In this document: piece after piece, positions 1 through 9,715 of the stretch
How positions within the stretch are numbered: position 1 is the stretch's first letter
Layout: each line of letters begins with the position of its first letter
From: Owenia fusiformis
Lineage: Eukaryota; Annelida; Polychaeta; Sabellida; Oweniidae
Reading direction: 5' to 3'
Assembly: GCA_903813345.2 (NCBI GenBank)
Contig: CAIIXF020000003.1
Span: 4,985,815 to 5,049,814, forward strand
Length of the DNA stretch: 64,000 bases
The notes under the pieces: generated by a model
Databases searched by the model: none
The model's input: only the letters and a program-made list of their open reading frames with translations
What the model was told of the DNA's origin: nothing
Position numbers and translations under genes: made by a program

Positions 1-235
1 ACGCCAATTAAATCAAGGATGGAGTAAAAATTACATTGTGATAGACAGATTCATGAATATAGTTTTCGTTGGGATTTGCTACTCCGTAGAGTTGTCGTTT
101 TCTAGTTGCTCTTTGAAAATATAGTATACTGATAAATCAAAATTTGCATGTTCTCTTTCATTGTAATTTTGACTATACTATATATTAAGTACTTCATTTT
201 TCTAAAAAATTATGATACACTTTTTTATATTGAAG
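1..235. other. Flank or intron upstream of the RAG1-N-like exon
   Basis: AT-rich sequence with no convincing exon. It ends in a splice acceptor (TATTGAAG at 228-235) used by the first visible exon of the + strand gene. The ATG at 148 opens a frame, but the roughly 29 residues it adds are hydrophobic, have no counterpart in the domain that follows, and lie upstream of that acceptor. I therefore treat 148-235 as intron. The true first exon is probably left of the window. Confidence 0.5.
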
Positions 236-3187
236 GTGCTGAAATTCAACAACATCGAAATATATTAGAGGGTATATGTCGAGTCTGTGCAAAGAAAATA
301 GTTACTAAAACCAAAAAGGAAACGTTTTCAAGGGAGTTATTAGTCTTGTATAATATCAACATAATAGAGGATAATCCACTTGTCCACCCTCCTTTCCTTT
401 GCACAAGCCATAGGTGCAGTTTAAGAAGACAGAAAGAAAAGTCTGCACACAACCAACCGTACTCAACAAAAAATGCAGATTTGTTTAACTTTCAACCACA
501 TCACAATGATAATTGTACTGTATGTATACTTCAGAAAGAAAGGCAATATGTAGAACAAGATAATAATACCCATGCAAAGAGAAAACGTCTAGATCCTATA
601 GAACTAAAAACCCTAATCGATGCCTTCTTGTTAAAGCCTGAATATGATCGTATTGCCTTTTTTGAGGCAGTTATACCAAAACTGTCAAAAACAGAGAAAA
701 ACAGATTCATAGAAATATTTGCAAGAAATGATGACTTGTCACCAGTGTATGATGAGATGAAAAAAATGTACAAATCTTTAGAGGAAATGAAGACATTTTC
801 AAGTGAATCCCTAGTAAATTCAATGAATGACATTTCTATTGTATCATACTGCAAAGGACTTGTACCCCAAGATCGTTATTCTGCCCCCAAAATAGTTATA
901 ATTTTGGAAAGTCTGTTGTCAATGACATACCATCAATTTATAGGCCCTTTGTCATTTTTGACAAATCTGAATCTCCAAAGTGTCAATGTCAGTCCAAAAT
1001 GTGCAGATATTCTGGGATCAGTAATACCGTCTGGCAAGAGAAAAACACTTGGAAATTGGTTTGACATTCAAGCGAAAAATCCACCTATTTTTCCATCAGG
1101 AGATGTCATTGTTACATTTGACAATGAACAAATTATTGGAAAATCTTGGAGCATATCCCACATGAATAAAGCTAAAGTGTCTGTCATCACAAATAAAACA
1201 GCTGCTGTAATTGAGTCCAACAAAAGTATTCAAGAGAGGAAAGATTTGAAGCCAAAATATTGGTTAAAGATTGAGGGAAATGAATCAGCTGTCAGTTCTA
1301 TGACACAGGACAATGAATCTGAAAGCACAACTAAATATTTAGAGATACACCATCAAGAGCAACATCTTTACATCAACACATTTCTCTCTGACATCACCAA
1401 GGAAAGCAAAACCAGAGATGATATAGACAATAAGGTTCAACAAAATGTGAGACAAAGACTGTTCAAAACATGTACAAACTGTAATTACTTAAATGATAAA
1501 ACAAAGAGAAAATGTAAGGAATGTCACGCTCCACTCACTCCACTCGTTCCGCTGACCCCTACCAATATTGACAAACAACAAAACAGAAATAAAATTGCTC
1601 AGAATAAAATCATTAAAGAAAATGATGACTCTGAAATGTACAGTCACATAAAAAGTAACCACACAAGAACAGACCGTCCAGCAATGATGGACCCAACTAT
1701 GGTGAATCCAAATAGTTACGCATCTCTTGAAGCTGTAATGAGGGACATTGGAAAGGAAGCTGGTATCGAACGATATGGAGGCTCCATTCGACACTGGCTT
1801 AGTGTTTGCTGTGATGGGCTCCCATTTTCCCTATTGATAAATATGATTTTTGATCATATTACTTGTCAGTCATGCAATAAAACCATAATAGGTGAAGATG
1901 AATTCAAAATCCACTTAGAAACCGAGCATCCTATTGATGAACCAAAGTACTACAGAGAGTTCGACTGGGTCCTACTTATACCGGGAGACGGACATTACGA
2001 AATGAATTTGGTAAAATCATACGTCGAACTAATGTGGGAAGTCTGCTACAAGGAACTGGTAAGGATGCTAGGATGGCGCTCAGATGCTGCACTTGTAAGT
2101 GCCAAGAAGTGCAGAGACTACCATAAGGCGTGGCAAACCCTTATAGTATTCATTGCTGGAACATTAAAGGAAATGTTGACTACGTACAACAGAAGTCCAG
2201 TTGGTGCCGACAGTCAGAACACAACTAGTGAGGGGTTTGTCATGTTCTGTAAACAACATAGAAATCCAACCATTCGATTTATGTTTGATATGGTTTGTGA
2301 GCTGGGAATCGGAATCCTTAATCTCAGAGCAGGCATCAGACGAAATAACTGCAATGTCATTATGTCAGCCAAACGCACAACACGAAGTTTATTTCATGGA
2401 CGAAACCATCCAAAGTACCAAACAATAGAAATATTTGAAAACTTCCAATATCTTTGTATGCCAGATGAGGTAAGGAAACTCATAGATGAGAACAGATCAT
2501 TATCCAAGTCAGGACATAAATCAAAGGGTCAGGCCTGGGACTTTATTCTTGAAGAGGACAACCAGGAGGTGAAGAAATGGGTAAATAGGGGTGTACCATC
2601 TGAGCACATGTGGAGGAAGATATGTCGAAATGTTGATGGCTTGGACAAAATAAAACAGAATTTTCAAGAAAGCCTAATGATTGACGGAGCAAATGAGGAT
2701 CTACGGTATGGAAAGCTAGATGACGCTGTTGAGGAGTGGAGATGTATATTGAGGGAAAAGGAGTTCTTCAATGAAGAGAACACCAAACTAGTTTCACTCT
2801 CTGGGGAAGAATTGGACTCTCAACTAGAAGACTTCATTGAACTTTCAGAAAAAAAACGTTCAAATCGAATTCTCGAAAAACTTGAAAAGGGAAAGCCTTG
2901 TGAGGAAAATTGGGATCATCCTGTACATGTCACAAAGGATGAGAGGGAAGAGTTTACATCATTTGAGAATAAAACTGTTAACGAAATAGATATGCTGATA
3001 TTAGACACTATCACTTCCCTACCAGATGAGCTACAGCCTGAATATTGTACAACATTCAAGAAAACAATTATGAACAAGCCAAAACAGAAACACATTGAAT
3101 TTTTCAACAGAGTAATAGATGAAATTGATTCAGTGGCTGATATAAACACTACAGACAGCAGTGAAATTCAAGATCTCCTTGTTGAAG
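236..3187 (+). CDS. Exon with RAG1-N-like zinc domain and C2H2-like finger
   Basis: One uninterrupted frame of 984 codons. In order: CxxC at about 274-288; the conserved-looking core YNINIIEDN...HPPFLC at about 349-402; FQPHHNDNCTVC at about 490-525; a basic KRKRL stretch; a CTNC/CKEC zinc ribbon near 1470-1527; CQSC...HLETEH near 1870-1930; and the motif RNHPKYQTIEIFE near 2401-2440. The second metal pair reads C-x4-C with an internal His (LCTSHRC) where RAG1 has CxxC, so the ligand set may be altered. The exon has no frameshift or stop, so the copy was functional recently or still is. Confidence 0.7.
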
Positions 3188-5715
3188 GTCTTGAGAACTG
3201 GTATGTACAAATATCAAAATCATCATTTTGTATACTTTAATCAATATTACATTATATATTATATTTATTACACTCCGATGACACATAATGATTATGTAGA
3301 TAGTGTTTCAACTCTCTTTGTCTACTTCTGCACTTATACTATTAACTTGCGAGTAGATACTAAAATCTTGTACTAACAAACTTCGATGCATATTATACTT
3401 AAATCTTATATAAAGCAATAATGAAGCAAATGTTGTCATAGTTAATGTGTTGTCTGATTACAGACCCTGGAATGGAACATCGCAGTGCATCATCCTTTAT
3501 GAACCGTCTAATGATAGCGAGTATGGGTAAGTGATTAATACCTAAACAACAAATTTTAGATTGGCCAACCAGTTAAGATTAATCTCCAAATAGATTTGTA
3601 AGATTCGCGTTATACTATAGTTCCAAATTTCAATATTTGTATATTCCATATAATTTTATGTTCCTTACTCCATCTGGAAACCCTGTGAGGATCAAAGCAT
3701 CTATTAAAGTGTATCACTATTTTAAACAAAGACCTCATCCTGAAATAAAAATGAAGGTCGTCCTAGAACCCCGAAAATAGGTTTAACAAACATGCGTGTA
3801 TTGTTGTCATGCCTACTTTGGAAGAAATCCCCAGGAACCTTCATGTGAAGAATATGAAATTGTTTTTTGAAGGTATAAATCCTGATGCTGTTTCAACAAC
3901 TCCCTTGTCTATGCATTCTGTTCCTGATGTAGCCATGCCCGAAGATGCCCCCTTGACACCGCCTTCAGCAGTCCAAACCATCCCGTCCATAGACAAACGA
4001 GGTAACAACTTTAAATATTAAACCAGAGATGAAAAATCGTGTTTGTTGCATCCTTCTTTCACGTTTTCTCTCATCATTAATCTTGTTTATTACAATGCCT
4101 TTGCTGGTCATGTTAATCATAATCTGTAAGTGTTACTGTTTTTCATGTTCTTTTATAATGGCATTTCCGGAATTTAAGAATCTGGAAATGTTTCTGTTTT
4201 TGATGTCCTTAGATATTGATATATATGAAATTTAAAGAATCTGACGCTATTTCAAGTACTAGTATCACCTTTCGAAATATTCTGACATTCCTGGAGAACC
4301 TTCTTTAACCACATTAACACAGGCCTAAGAACAATGAAGAATGAAATCAAAATTGTTTTTTGAAGGTATAAATCCTGATGCTGTTTCAACAACTCCCTTG
4401 TCTATGCATACTTTTCCTGATGTTGCCATGCCCGAAGATGCCCCCTTGACACCGCCCTCAGCAGTCCAAACCACTCAGTCAGAAGACAAACAAGGTAATA
4501 CATGTTACATACAAAGTGTCTCAAACATTTTGGCACTGTTTTGACTAATCTGAACTAACCTTGTTTAAGTGTGAGGTTGACACTGCTCCTGGTATTAAAC
4601 ATGCCCATATCGAGTCTAAAATCTCTAGACATTAATAATTTTATATTAAAAAATTTGCAACATTTGTGCCAAGTTTAGTAGAGATTGGTCAAATAAGAAA
4701 TAAACCCTCAAAACTTTTTTGACACCCTGTATTAAATCAGACATAAAACATATATCTGTATATAGGTGTGTTTATTGCCTACACTCTGATTTAGTGAAAT
4801 GATGTGTTTGTGTTTTGTTGTTTGCCTATGTTTGTTACTACTTCCCTTTATACAGGGTGAGTCACAAAATGGTAACCCAAACAAATCTTAAATCATTCAT
4901 CTTGAATGTGATTTTTGCCATATTTGGCAGAATTGCACATTTTATCTTTCATTTCACCTAGTTTCTTGAACATTAATCAAGTTTCAGTTGCACCAAATAT
5001 GACTTTAAAAGACTCTGGATGACTGAGTTAATAAAATCGGTTTGGGTTACCTTTATTGGTCACCCTGTATTTGTTAGGGATATTGCCGCTATTACCAGGT
5101 TTTGCAACACTTTGTATCATAAAATGGCAATCTTATTTTCTGGTAAACTTCATAAAGAAATGGCACATCACAATAATTATAAAACCGTTGTTACTTTTTT
5201 GTTAATTTGCAGGACCAGTAAAAAGAATGAGAACTGCGTCTGGGATTGCGGCCAGAATGACACCTACGCAAGATGACAGGGAACGGTATAGAAACTGGTG
5301 CCGACAAAGAGATGACAGGATAAGAACAATTAAAAATAAACTAGAGGAGATCCGTGTCAAATATGGATGTGAATACATACTAGGGATTAAGTTTAAGGAT
5401 GAACTATTGGATTTAGAGGGAGATGAAGATATGAAAAAGATTATAGATGAAAAATTCTGGAATAAAGGGAATGGTCAGTCAAAAAATAAACGTCTAAATC
5501 AATCTGGAATCAAAGTTGTTCTGCCCGATGGGTACATCTTGCCAAAAACACCTTCTAAAAGTAACTCAAGTAAAACACCATGCACCACTATTGAGCCTGA
5601 TACATCACCTGCTGTTCCTTCAGGCTCGTTTCCAAACTTACGGCGCTCATTGAACAAACCAAATGCTAGTGGTGTACGTGTCAGGCTAGATGCTGTTTTA
5701 AAGGACAAACCATGA
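236..5715 (+). CDS. RAG1-N-terminal-like zinc protein, spliced, transposon-type gene
   Basis: Proposed exons are 236-3187, 3464-3526, 3873-4001, 4366-4494 and 5213-5715, with TGA at 5713-5715. All visible introns are phase 1, so the joined frame stays open for about 1260 residues. A poly(A) signal AATAAA lies at 5747-5752. The large first exon carries a cysteine/histidine domain resembling the N-terminal zinc region of RAG1 (ICRVC, then HPPFLC, then FQPHHNDNCTVC). A zinc ribbon (CTNC-CKEC) and a C2H2-like finger follow. The middle and C-terminal parts resemble a large family of uncharacterised, probably transposon-derived proteins of corals and molluscs; from memory this may overlap DUF6589. 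I see no DDE triad I can defend. The N-RAG-TP elements described from Aplysia are the closest named comparison. Function is inferred only as mobile-element associated. The exon 1 donor is uncertain: GTCTTG at 3188 keeps the frame, whereas the stronger GTATGT at 3201 would need another acceptor. Confidence 0.6.
3464..3526 (+). CDS. Small exon 2 of the RAG1-N-like gene
   Basis: Acceptor TGATTACAG at 3455-3463 and donor GTAAGT at 3527. Joined in phase 1 it reads D-PGMEHRSASSFMNRLM, ending in phase 1. An alternative acceptor at the CAG before 3485 would fit the stronger GTATGT donor of exon 1. Confidence 0.5.
3622..3856 (+). pseudogene. Inverted partial copy of the HIRAN-like exon inside intron 2
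   Basis: This stretch matches the reverse complement of about 7210-7490, covering intron flank and HIRAN exon, but lacks about 60 bp around the exon's acceptor. It carries a 1-nt insertion near 3770 that shifts the frame into TAG and stops before the exon's donor. It therefore reads in the sense of the RAG1-N-like gene but cannot encode the domain. It links the two genes as parts of one rearranged locus. Confidence 0.7.
3873..4001 (+). CDS. Exon 3 of the RAG1-N-like gene, first of a tandem exon pair
   Basis: A 129-nt exon, phase 1 at both ends, between TTTTTTGAAG and GTAACA. It encodes a proline-rich segment beginning GINPDAVSTTPLSMHS. It is nearly identical to exon 4, so a tandem exon duplication is visible. 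Confidence 0.6.
4366..4494 (+). CDS. Exon 4 of the RAG1-N-like gene, duplicate of exon 3
   Basis: A 129-nt exon with the same upstream TTGTTTTTTGAAG and the same phase 1 ends as exon 3. Differences are few (for example MHTFPDV against MHSVPDV, and TTQSEDKQ against TIPSIDKR). Either exon alone, or both together, would keep the frame. Confidence 0.6.
4530..4735 (+). other. Intron 4 segment with a MITE-end-like sequence
   Basis: Intronic AT-rich sequence. Around 4719-4735 it contains GACACCCTGTATTAAATC, which resembles the outer end of a TA-flanked MITE. No partner end was found nearby, so it is probably a truncated relic. Confidence 0.3.
4853..5067. mobile_element. Short TA-flanked MITE in intron 4
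   Basis: Terminal inverted repeats: CAGGGTGAGTCACAAAATGG near 4853, and the complement of a related sequence (GGTTACC...GGTCACCCTG) ending near 5067. The TIRs share about 30 positions with a few mismatches. Both ends are bordered by TA. The element is about 215 bp with no coding capacity, typical of mariner-type MITEs. Confidence 0.7.
5213..5715 (+). CDS. Last exon of the RAG1-N-like gene
   Basis: Acceptor GTTAATTTGCAG at 5201-5212. The exon enters in phase 1 (G-PVKRMRTASG) and encodes about 167 residues. A charged, probably helical stretch (RYRNWCRQRDDRIRTIKNKL) is followed by a Ser/Thr/Pro-rich basic tail ending RVRLDAVLKDKP and TGA. I do not recognise a catalytic domain. Basic composition would suit a nuclear, DNA-associated protein; this is inference. 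Confidence 0.65.
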
Positions 5716-5746
5716 TTTGGATTAAGTGCGAAAGGAACAGTATATC

Positions 5747-5752
5747 AATAAA
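5747..5752 (+). promoter_or_regulatory. Poly(A) signal of the + strand gene
   Basis: AATAAA, 32 nt after the stop codon at 5713-5715. Confidence 0.6.
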
Positions 5753-5776
5753 TATTGTCATAAACTTTAACAATTG

Positions 5777-5782
5777 TTTATT
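5777..5782 (-). promoter_or_regulatory. Poly(A) signal of the - strand HIRAN-like gene
   Basis: TTTATT on +, which is AATAAA on -. It lies 84 nt beyond the stop of the - strand gene and only about 24 bp from the opposing gene's signal, so the two 3' ends nearly overlap. Confidence 0.5.
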
Positions 5783-5865
5783 TTATATCTGCATAAATGA
5801 CATGAAAATCTTAACAGTAATGGAATGGAGCAATTATAGTGATGAAAAGTCCTTGTTAAACTTTG

Positions 5866-6070
5866 TTAAAGTTGAAATTCAAATGTAGGATTTGGTCCTA
5901 GATTCTTTTTCACTAGTTCATCGAATCTCCTTAAATTGACTGGCGTCTTGAGTAGAAACTCATATGAACATTTCAGCTCTGGTCCCCCTCCTTCTATATC
6001 ACGACCTCCAGCTGCTGCACCCCTCGAGAATGATGTGTTGCCATTAACCTGAATCTCAGTCTCATATGTG
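5866..6070 (-). CDS. HIRAN-like gene, last exon
   Basis: Acceptor TTTTTAG, phase 2 in, TAA at 5868-5866. Encodes TYETEIQVNGNTSFSRG, a Gly-rich loop and the tail FDELVKKNLGPN. Confidence 0.6.
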
Positions 6071-7419
6071 CTAAAAATACATTATTCAAAGTTTTCAAAC
6101 TTTTGGAGATATTTTATTTTCACATTGGTGATTTGCATGCAAGTCAGGAAGTATCAGATTTAAATGGTAAAAACTTAACCAGTTAATCCAATTTTGAATT
6201 GATAAGTGTAAAAAACTATTTTTCTATTTTCAAGGTTAGCTTTTTAGTGAAATTACTTTGTGTAACATCAGGCATGAACAATTCAATTACATACTAATAC
6301 TGATAATTGAACGAAAGTACAACAGTTCCACCCTCAAATTCAACAGATCAGCATAAATCCTGAATGAAAAACACTCACCATGTTATACTCTCTGTCATTC
6401 CAATATCAAGGATTTCTGCAAAAAGTCGGCAAAGATTGGCAGGGACTCTTCCCACAGTCTTTCCTGAAATATTACAAATATTTCTAAATATATATATATA
6501 TATATATACCGTACAGATATATGAGCAATGCAGTGATCTCCCAAGCATAAAAGCAAGTGGGCACAGCACCCACTACTGAAAATCCATTTGTACCCATTTG
6601 AAAATAAGAAAAATCATGAAAAATTGGCATATTTTGACCAATTTTGGTCTAAATTGTGAAAATGAGAATTTTGCACCCACATGAGAAAAAATTCTGGGGA
6701 GATCACCGCAATGTATGATTTAGATCTATTTAACTTGATGCTACCTAATTCGTTAAGATTTGCTCAATTTGGTGGATTCAGGGCTAAACTTAAGTATAAT
6801 CTTTGATCTAGAATTTGGTAATCTTGGTATAGCACTGAGATCAAAATAGGAATACTCACACAAGCTAAATCTTAACAAATTACAAATTTTCTTGAATTTG
6901 CAAAAATAGGTCTGTTGGCGGATTTAGTCAATCCTCAAAACTGTCAAATGAAACAGGGAGTCAAATTACTCGAAATATACCTACATCTGCAGTATATAAG
7001 CACAACAAGTATTACATAAGAGCACCACAAGTACATGTATATTAACAAAACAGCAAATACTGTAAATACTGAAGTATTGTGATATTATGTCTTGCTTTAT
7101 GCTATATTTCCTAGTTACTTTAATATATTATAAGATAAAACTAAAATGCATCTTGTTTACCTGCAATATCACGAACTAATTGGTTTGTTTTTGGTCGTGT
7201 TATCTTCGCATGAAGGTTCCCGGGGATTTCTTCCAATGGAGGCATGGCAACAATACATGCATGTTTGTCAAATCTATTTGTTGGTTCTGGGATGACCTTC
7301 ATTTTTATTTCAGGATGGGGTCTTCTTTTAAAATAGTGATACCCTTTAATAGATGCTTTGACCCTCACAGGGTTTCCAGATACTTCCAAATCCATTTGTA
7401 TAACAAGGAAAATGATTTT
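5866..7419 (-). CDS. HIRAN-like domain protein, spliced, 5' end unresolved
   Basis: Three exons read on -: about 7419 (or 7382) to 7161, 6463-6379, and 6070-5866 with TAA at 5868-5866. Donors and acceptors are good (GTAAAC; TTTCAG; GTGAGT; TTTTTAG) and phases agree (1, then 2). The joined protein has the feel of a HIRAN domain: VRVKASIKGYHYFKRRPHPE, then the core EPTNRFDKHACIV, then a D-(I)-AGKTVGRVPANLC segment and a helix ending DIGMTE. It continues to a Gly-rich loop and the C-terminus FDELVKKNLGPNPTFEFQL. HIRAN domains bind DNA ends or 3' ends in HLTF-type proteins. A DNA-end role in a mobile element would be attractive but is inference. Upstream exons are expected beyond 7419 and I could not define them. 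Confidence 0.55.
6379..6463 (-). CDS. HIRAN-like gene, middle exon
   Basis: An 85-nt exon between TTTCAG and GTGAGT, phase 1 in and phase 2 out. Encodes GKTVGRVPANLCRLFAEIL, the typical end of a HIRAN fold. Confidence 0.6.
6527..6717. mobile_element. Small inverted-repeat element in a HIRAN-gene intron
   Basis: GCAGTGATCTCCC near 6531 is mirrored by GGGGAGATCACCGC near 6697-6710, giving a MITE-like unit of about 190 bp. The surrounding intron (6464-7160) also holds a short (TA)n tract at about 6487-6508 and nothing else I recognise. Confidence 0.45.
7161..7419 (-). CDS. HIRAN-like gene, exon with domain core
   Basis: Donor GCAG|GTAAAC at 7160/7161, phase 1. The 5' boundary is either the AG at 7420-7421 or the one at 7383-7384; the latter keeps the phase 1 pattern. 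Encodes GNPVRVKASIKGYHYFKR and EPTNRFDKHACIVAMP. Confidence 0.55.
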
Positions 7420-8405
7420 CTATGTTGGCAACTATATGCGTACATGGAGTAAGGAACATAAAATTATGTGGAATATACAAATATTGAAATTCCACTGTCT
7501 GACCAGATTGAACAATATTGAAATATTCAACACTAAGAATAATCTACATACAACTTATGTAATCATGTTACGTTAATTGAGTGGATCAGGTCGGGCCATT
7601 TTACAATTTTAGCTAAGATAAGATAGGTCACGTAATTAGGTCACTCGGGCCTTTTCCCCATGGAAGCTGTGACCTAGATATGAGGTGGAAAATGGCCCAT
7701 GCCATAGACTGACGGAAGGAAATGGAAAAGTCGAAGGTGCGTTAAAATTTATAGAATTCTTACACCACTAATGTGATTTTATTTAGTGACTACTCTACTT
7801 AAGACCCGGGCCCTTAATTGGTTTCCCCCGACGGAAATTGTAACCATGCCAACATAATCAATATTTCGATTGTAACTTTTTAAGATAATAGCGTACATCG
7901 CTTCTACTATATATCAGTAATCAACAGTCTAATTTCCCTCAGCACTCACAACCCAATATTTCTTTTATTTTACCATTATACATCCGATTTAGGTAGATCT
8001 ACCCAAATGAACTATAATTAGTCTTCACATACAATTCAGAGTGGCTCAATAATGGATTAAGATTTCAAAAGTATCGGTTGTACTCGTAGTACACCATTGG
8101 GAGAGTTATTCTATCCAAACGCCAGGATTCTCATTTTGAAAAACAGTTTGAATTACCAAACATCAACCAAAACGTGAGTTTGAAATGAGATGATTCATGT
8201 TCCAATATGAGAATAACTATATTGATCAATAAATTAATAATAATAAGCTTTAATTATGAACTACGACGGTACTTTCCAAATGGATACTGACCTTATTAAC
8301 AATTGGCTGAAATGCAGACAGACATTACTTGCAAGATTTTAGGACGAAAAGACCATAAAAATAGCCTTAAAATGCTTGACAACATTTCGAGATGCGCATT
8401 GTTAA
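7420..8405. other. No gene assigned; region 5' of the HIRAN-like gene
   Basis: Should contain the upstream exons or promoter of the - strand gene. One - strand stretch near 7600 (acceptor-like TTATCTTAG, then WPDLIHSIN, then GTAACA) has exon-like borders but cannot be confirmed. No transposon terminus was recognised. Confidence 0.3.
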
Positions 8406-9715
8406 CCAGAACAACGGCAACGCCAAAGCGTAGCGAATCCCATCGAACAGAAATGGCTGGCATTTTTACAAACGAAGCGCAAATATCATAAAACAACACA
8501 CCAGAAAGGCCACCATTTTCAAAATGGTTGCTCACTTAGAGCCAAGTTGTCATCAGAAGAAATAATATGCTTTTAAGAAGCCACCTCTAAAATTTTTTGA
8601 AAAATCGCACACGTACTTGTAAAATAACACACGTAAAAATGGTGGCCATTTTTCAAAATGGCCGACTACTCCCCAAAGTTTTATTAGACAATGTGCCATG
8701 CTTAAAGTATTCACATATCAAATATGAACAAAATCGCTCCACTACTTTTCAAGTTATAGTAAAATACGTTAAAATGGCGGCCATTTTTCAAAATGTCCAC
8801 CTTCTACCAAAAGCGTCATTAGAAATAGACGGTGTTCCATGCTTATAGTATTCACATACCAAATATGAACAAAATCGCTCCACTACTTTTCGAGTATTAG
8901 TAAAATACGTTAAAATGGCGGCCATTTTTCAAAATTGTTTTCAAAATGGCCGCCTTTTACCAAAAGTGTCATAGGACAGTGTGCCATGCTTATAGTATTC
9001 ACATACCAAATATGAACAAAATCGCTCCACTACTTTTCGAGTTATAATATAGTAAAATACATTAAAATGGCGGCCATTTTTCAAAATTGTTTTCAAAATG
9101 GCCGCCTTCTACCAAAAGTGTCATAGGACAGTGTGCCATGCTTATAGTATTCACATACCAAATATGAACAAAATCGCTCCACTACTTTTCGAGTTATAGT
9201 AAAATACGTTAAAATGGCGGCCATTTTTCAAAATGGCCGCCTTCTACCAAAAGTGTCTTTAGACAGTGTGCAATGCTTATAGTATTCACACACCAAATAT
9301 GAACAAAATCGCTCCACTATTTTTAGAGTTACAGCAAAAATCGTAAAATGACGAGTAAAGGCCGCCATTTTTCAAGATGGCTGCCATGTGCTTTTTAATA
9401 TCTACATTTGTAGCATTATTAATGTCCTTTATAATTTTTTTACATTTAAAACATATTGCTATTACAGTTTTACATATTGCACCTAAATTACTGTAAAATC
9501 GTCACTAAAATGGCCGCCATTTTGAAATGAGAGGCCATTTTGAAAATCGGCTTTCGAGCAGAATTTCTACCCCCATAGGGTATATGTGTACGAAATATGA
9601 ACAAAATCGGGCCAACGGTATTTGAGTTATCGCCCGGACGTACGGACGGACGTACGTACGGACGGACGGACGGAGGCGTTCCCTATATCCCTCCGAACTT
9701 CGTTCGATGGGATAA
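8406..9715 (-). mobile_element. Helentron-associated element, family A copy 1
   Basis: Read on -, it starts TTATCCCATCGAACGAAG and ends GCGTTGCCGTTGTTCTGG. Near the 3' end lies GTTCGATGGGAT, the inverted match of the 5' end set inwards (an asymmetric terminal repeat). It is followed by the hairpin ACGC-TTTG-GCGT. A (CGGA)n tract follows the 5' end, and a tandem core of about 150-190-bp units (motif AAAATGGCGGCCATTTTTCA) fills the middle. This architecture matches non-autonomous Helentrons (HINE/DINE). No coding capacity. Confidence 0.7.

Noticed and set aside
148-235. ATG at 148 with a hydrophobic N-terminus that looks like a signal peptide
   Set aside because: A splice acceptor at 235/236 in phase 1 explains the frame, and the hydrophobic run is AT-rich intron translated by chance.
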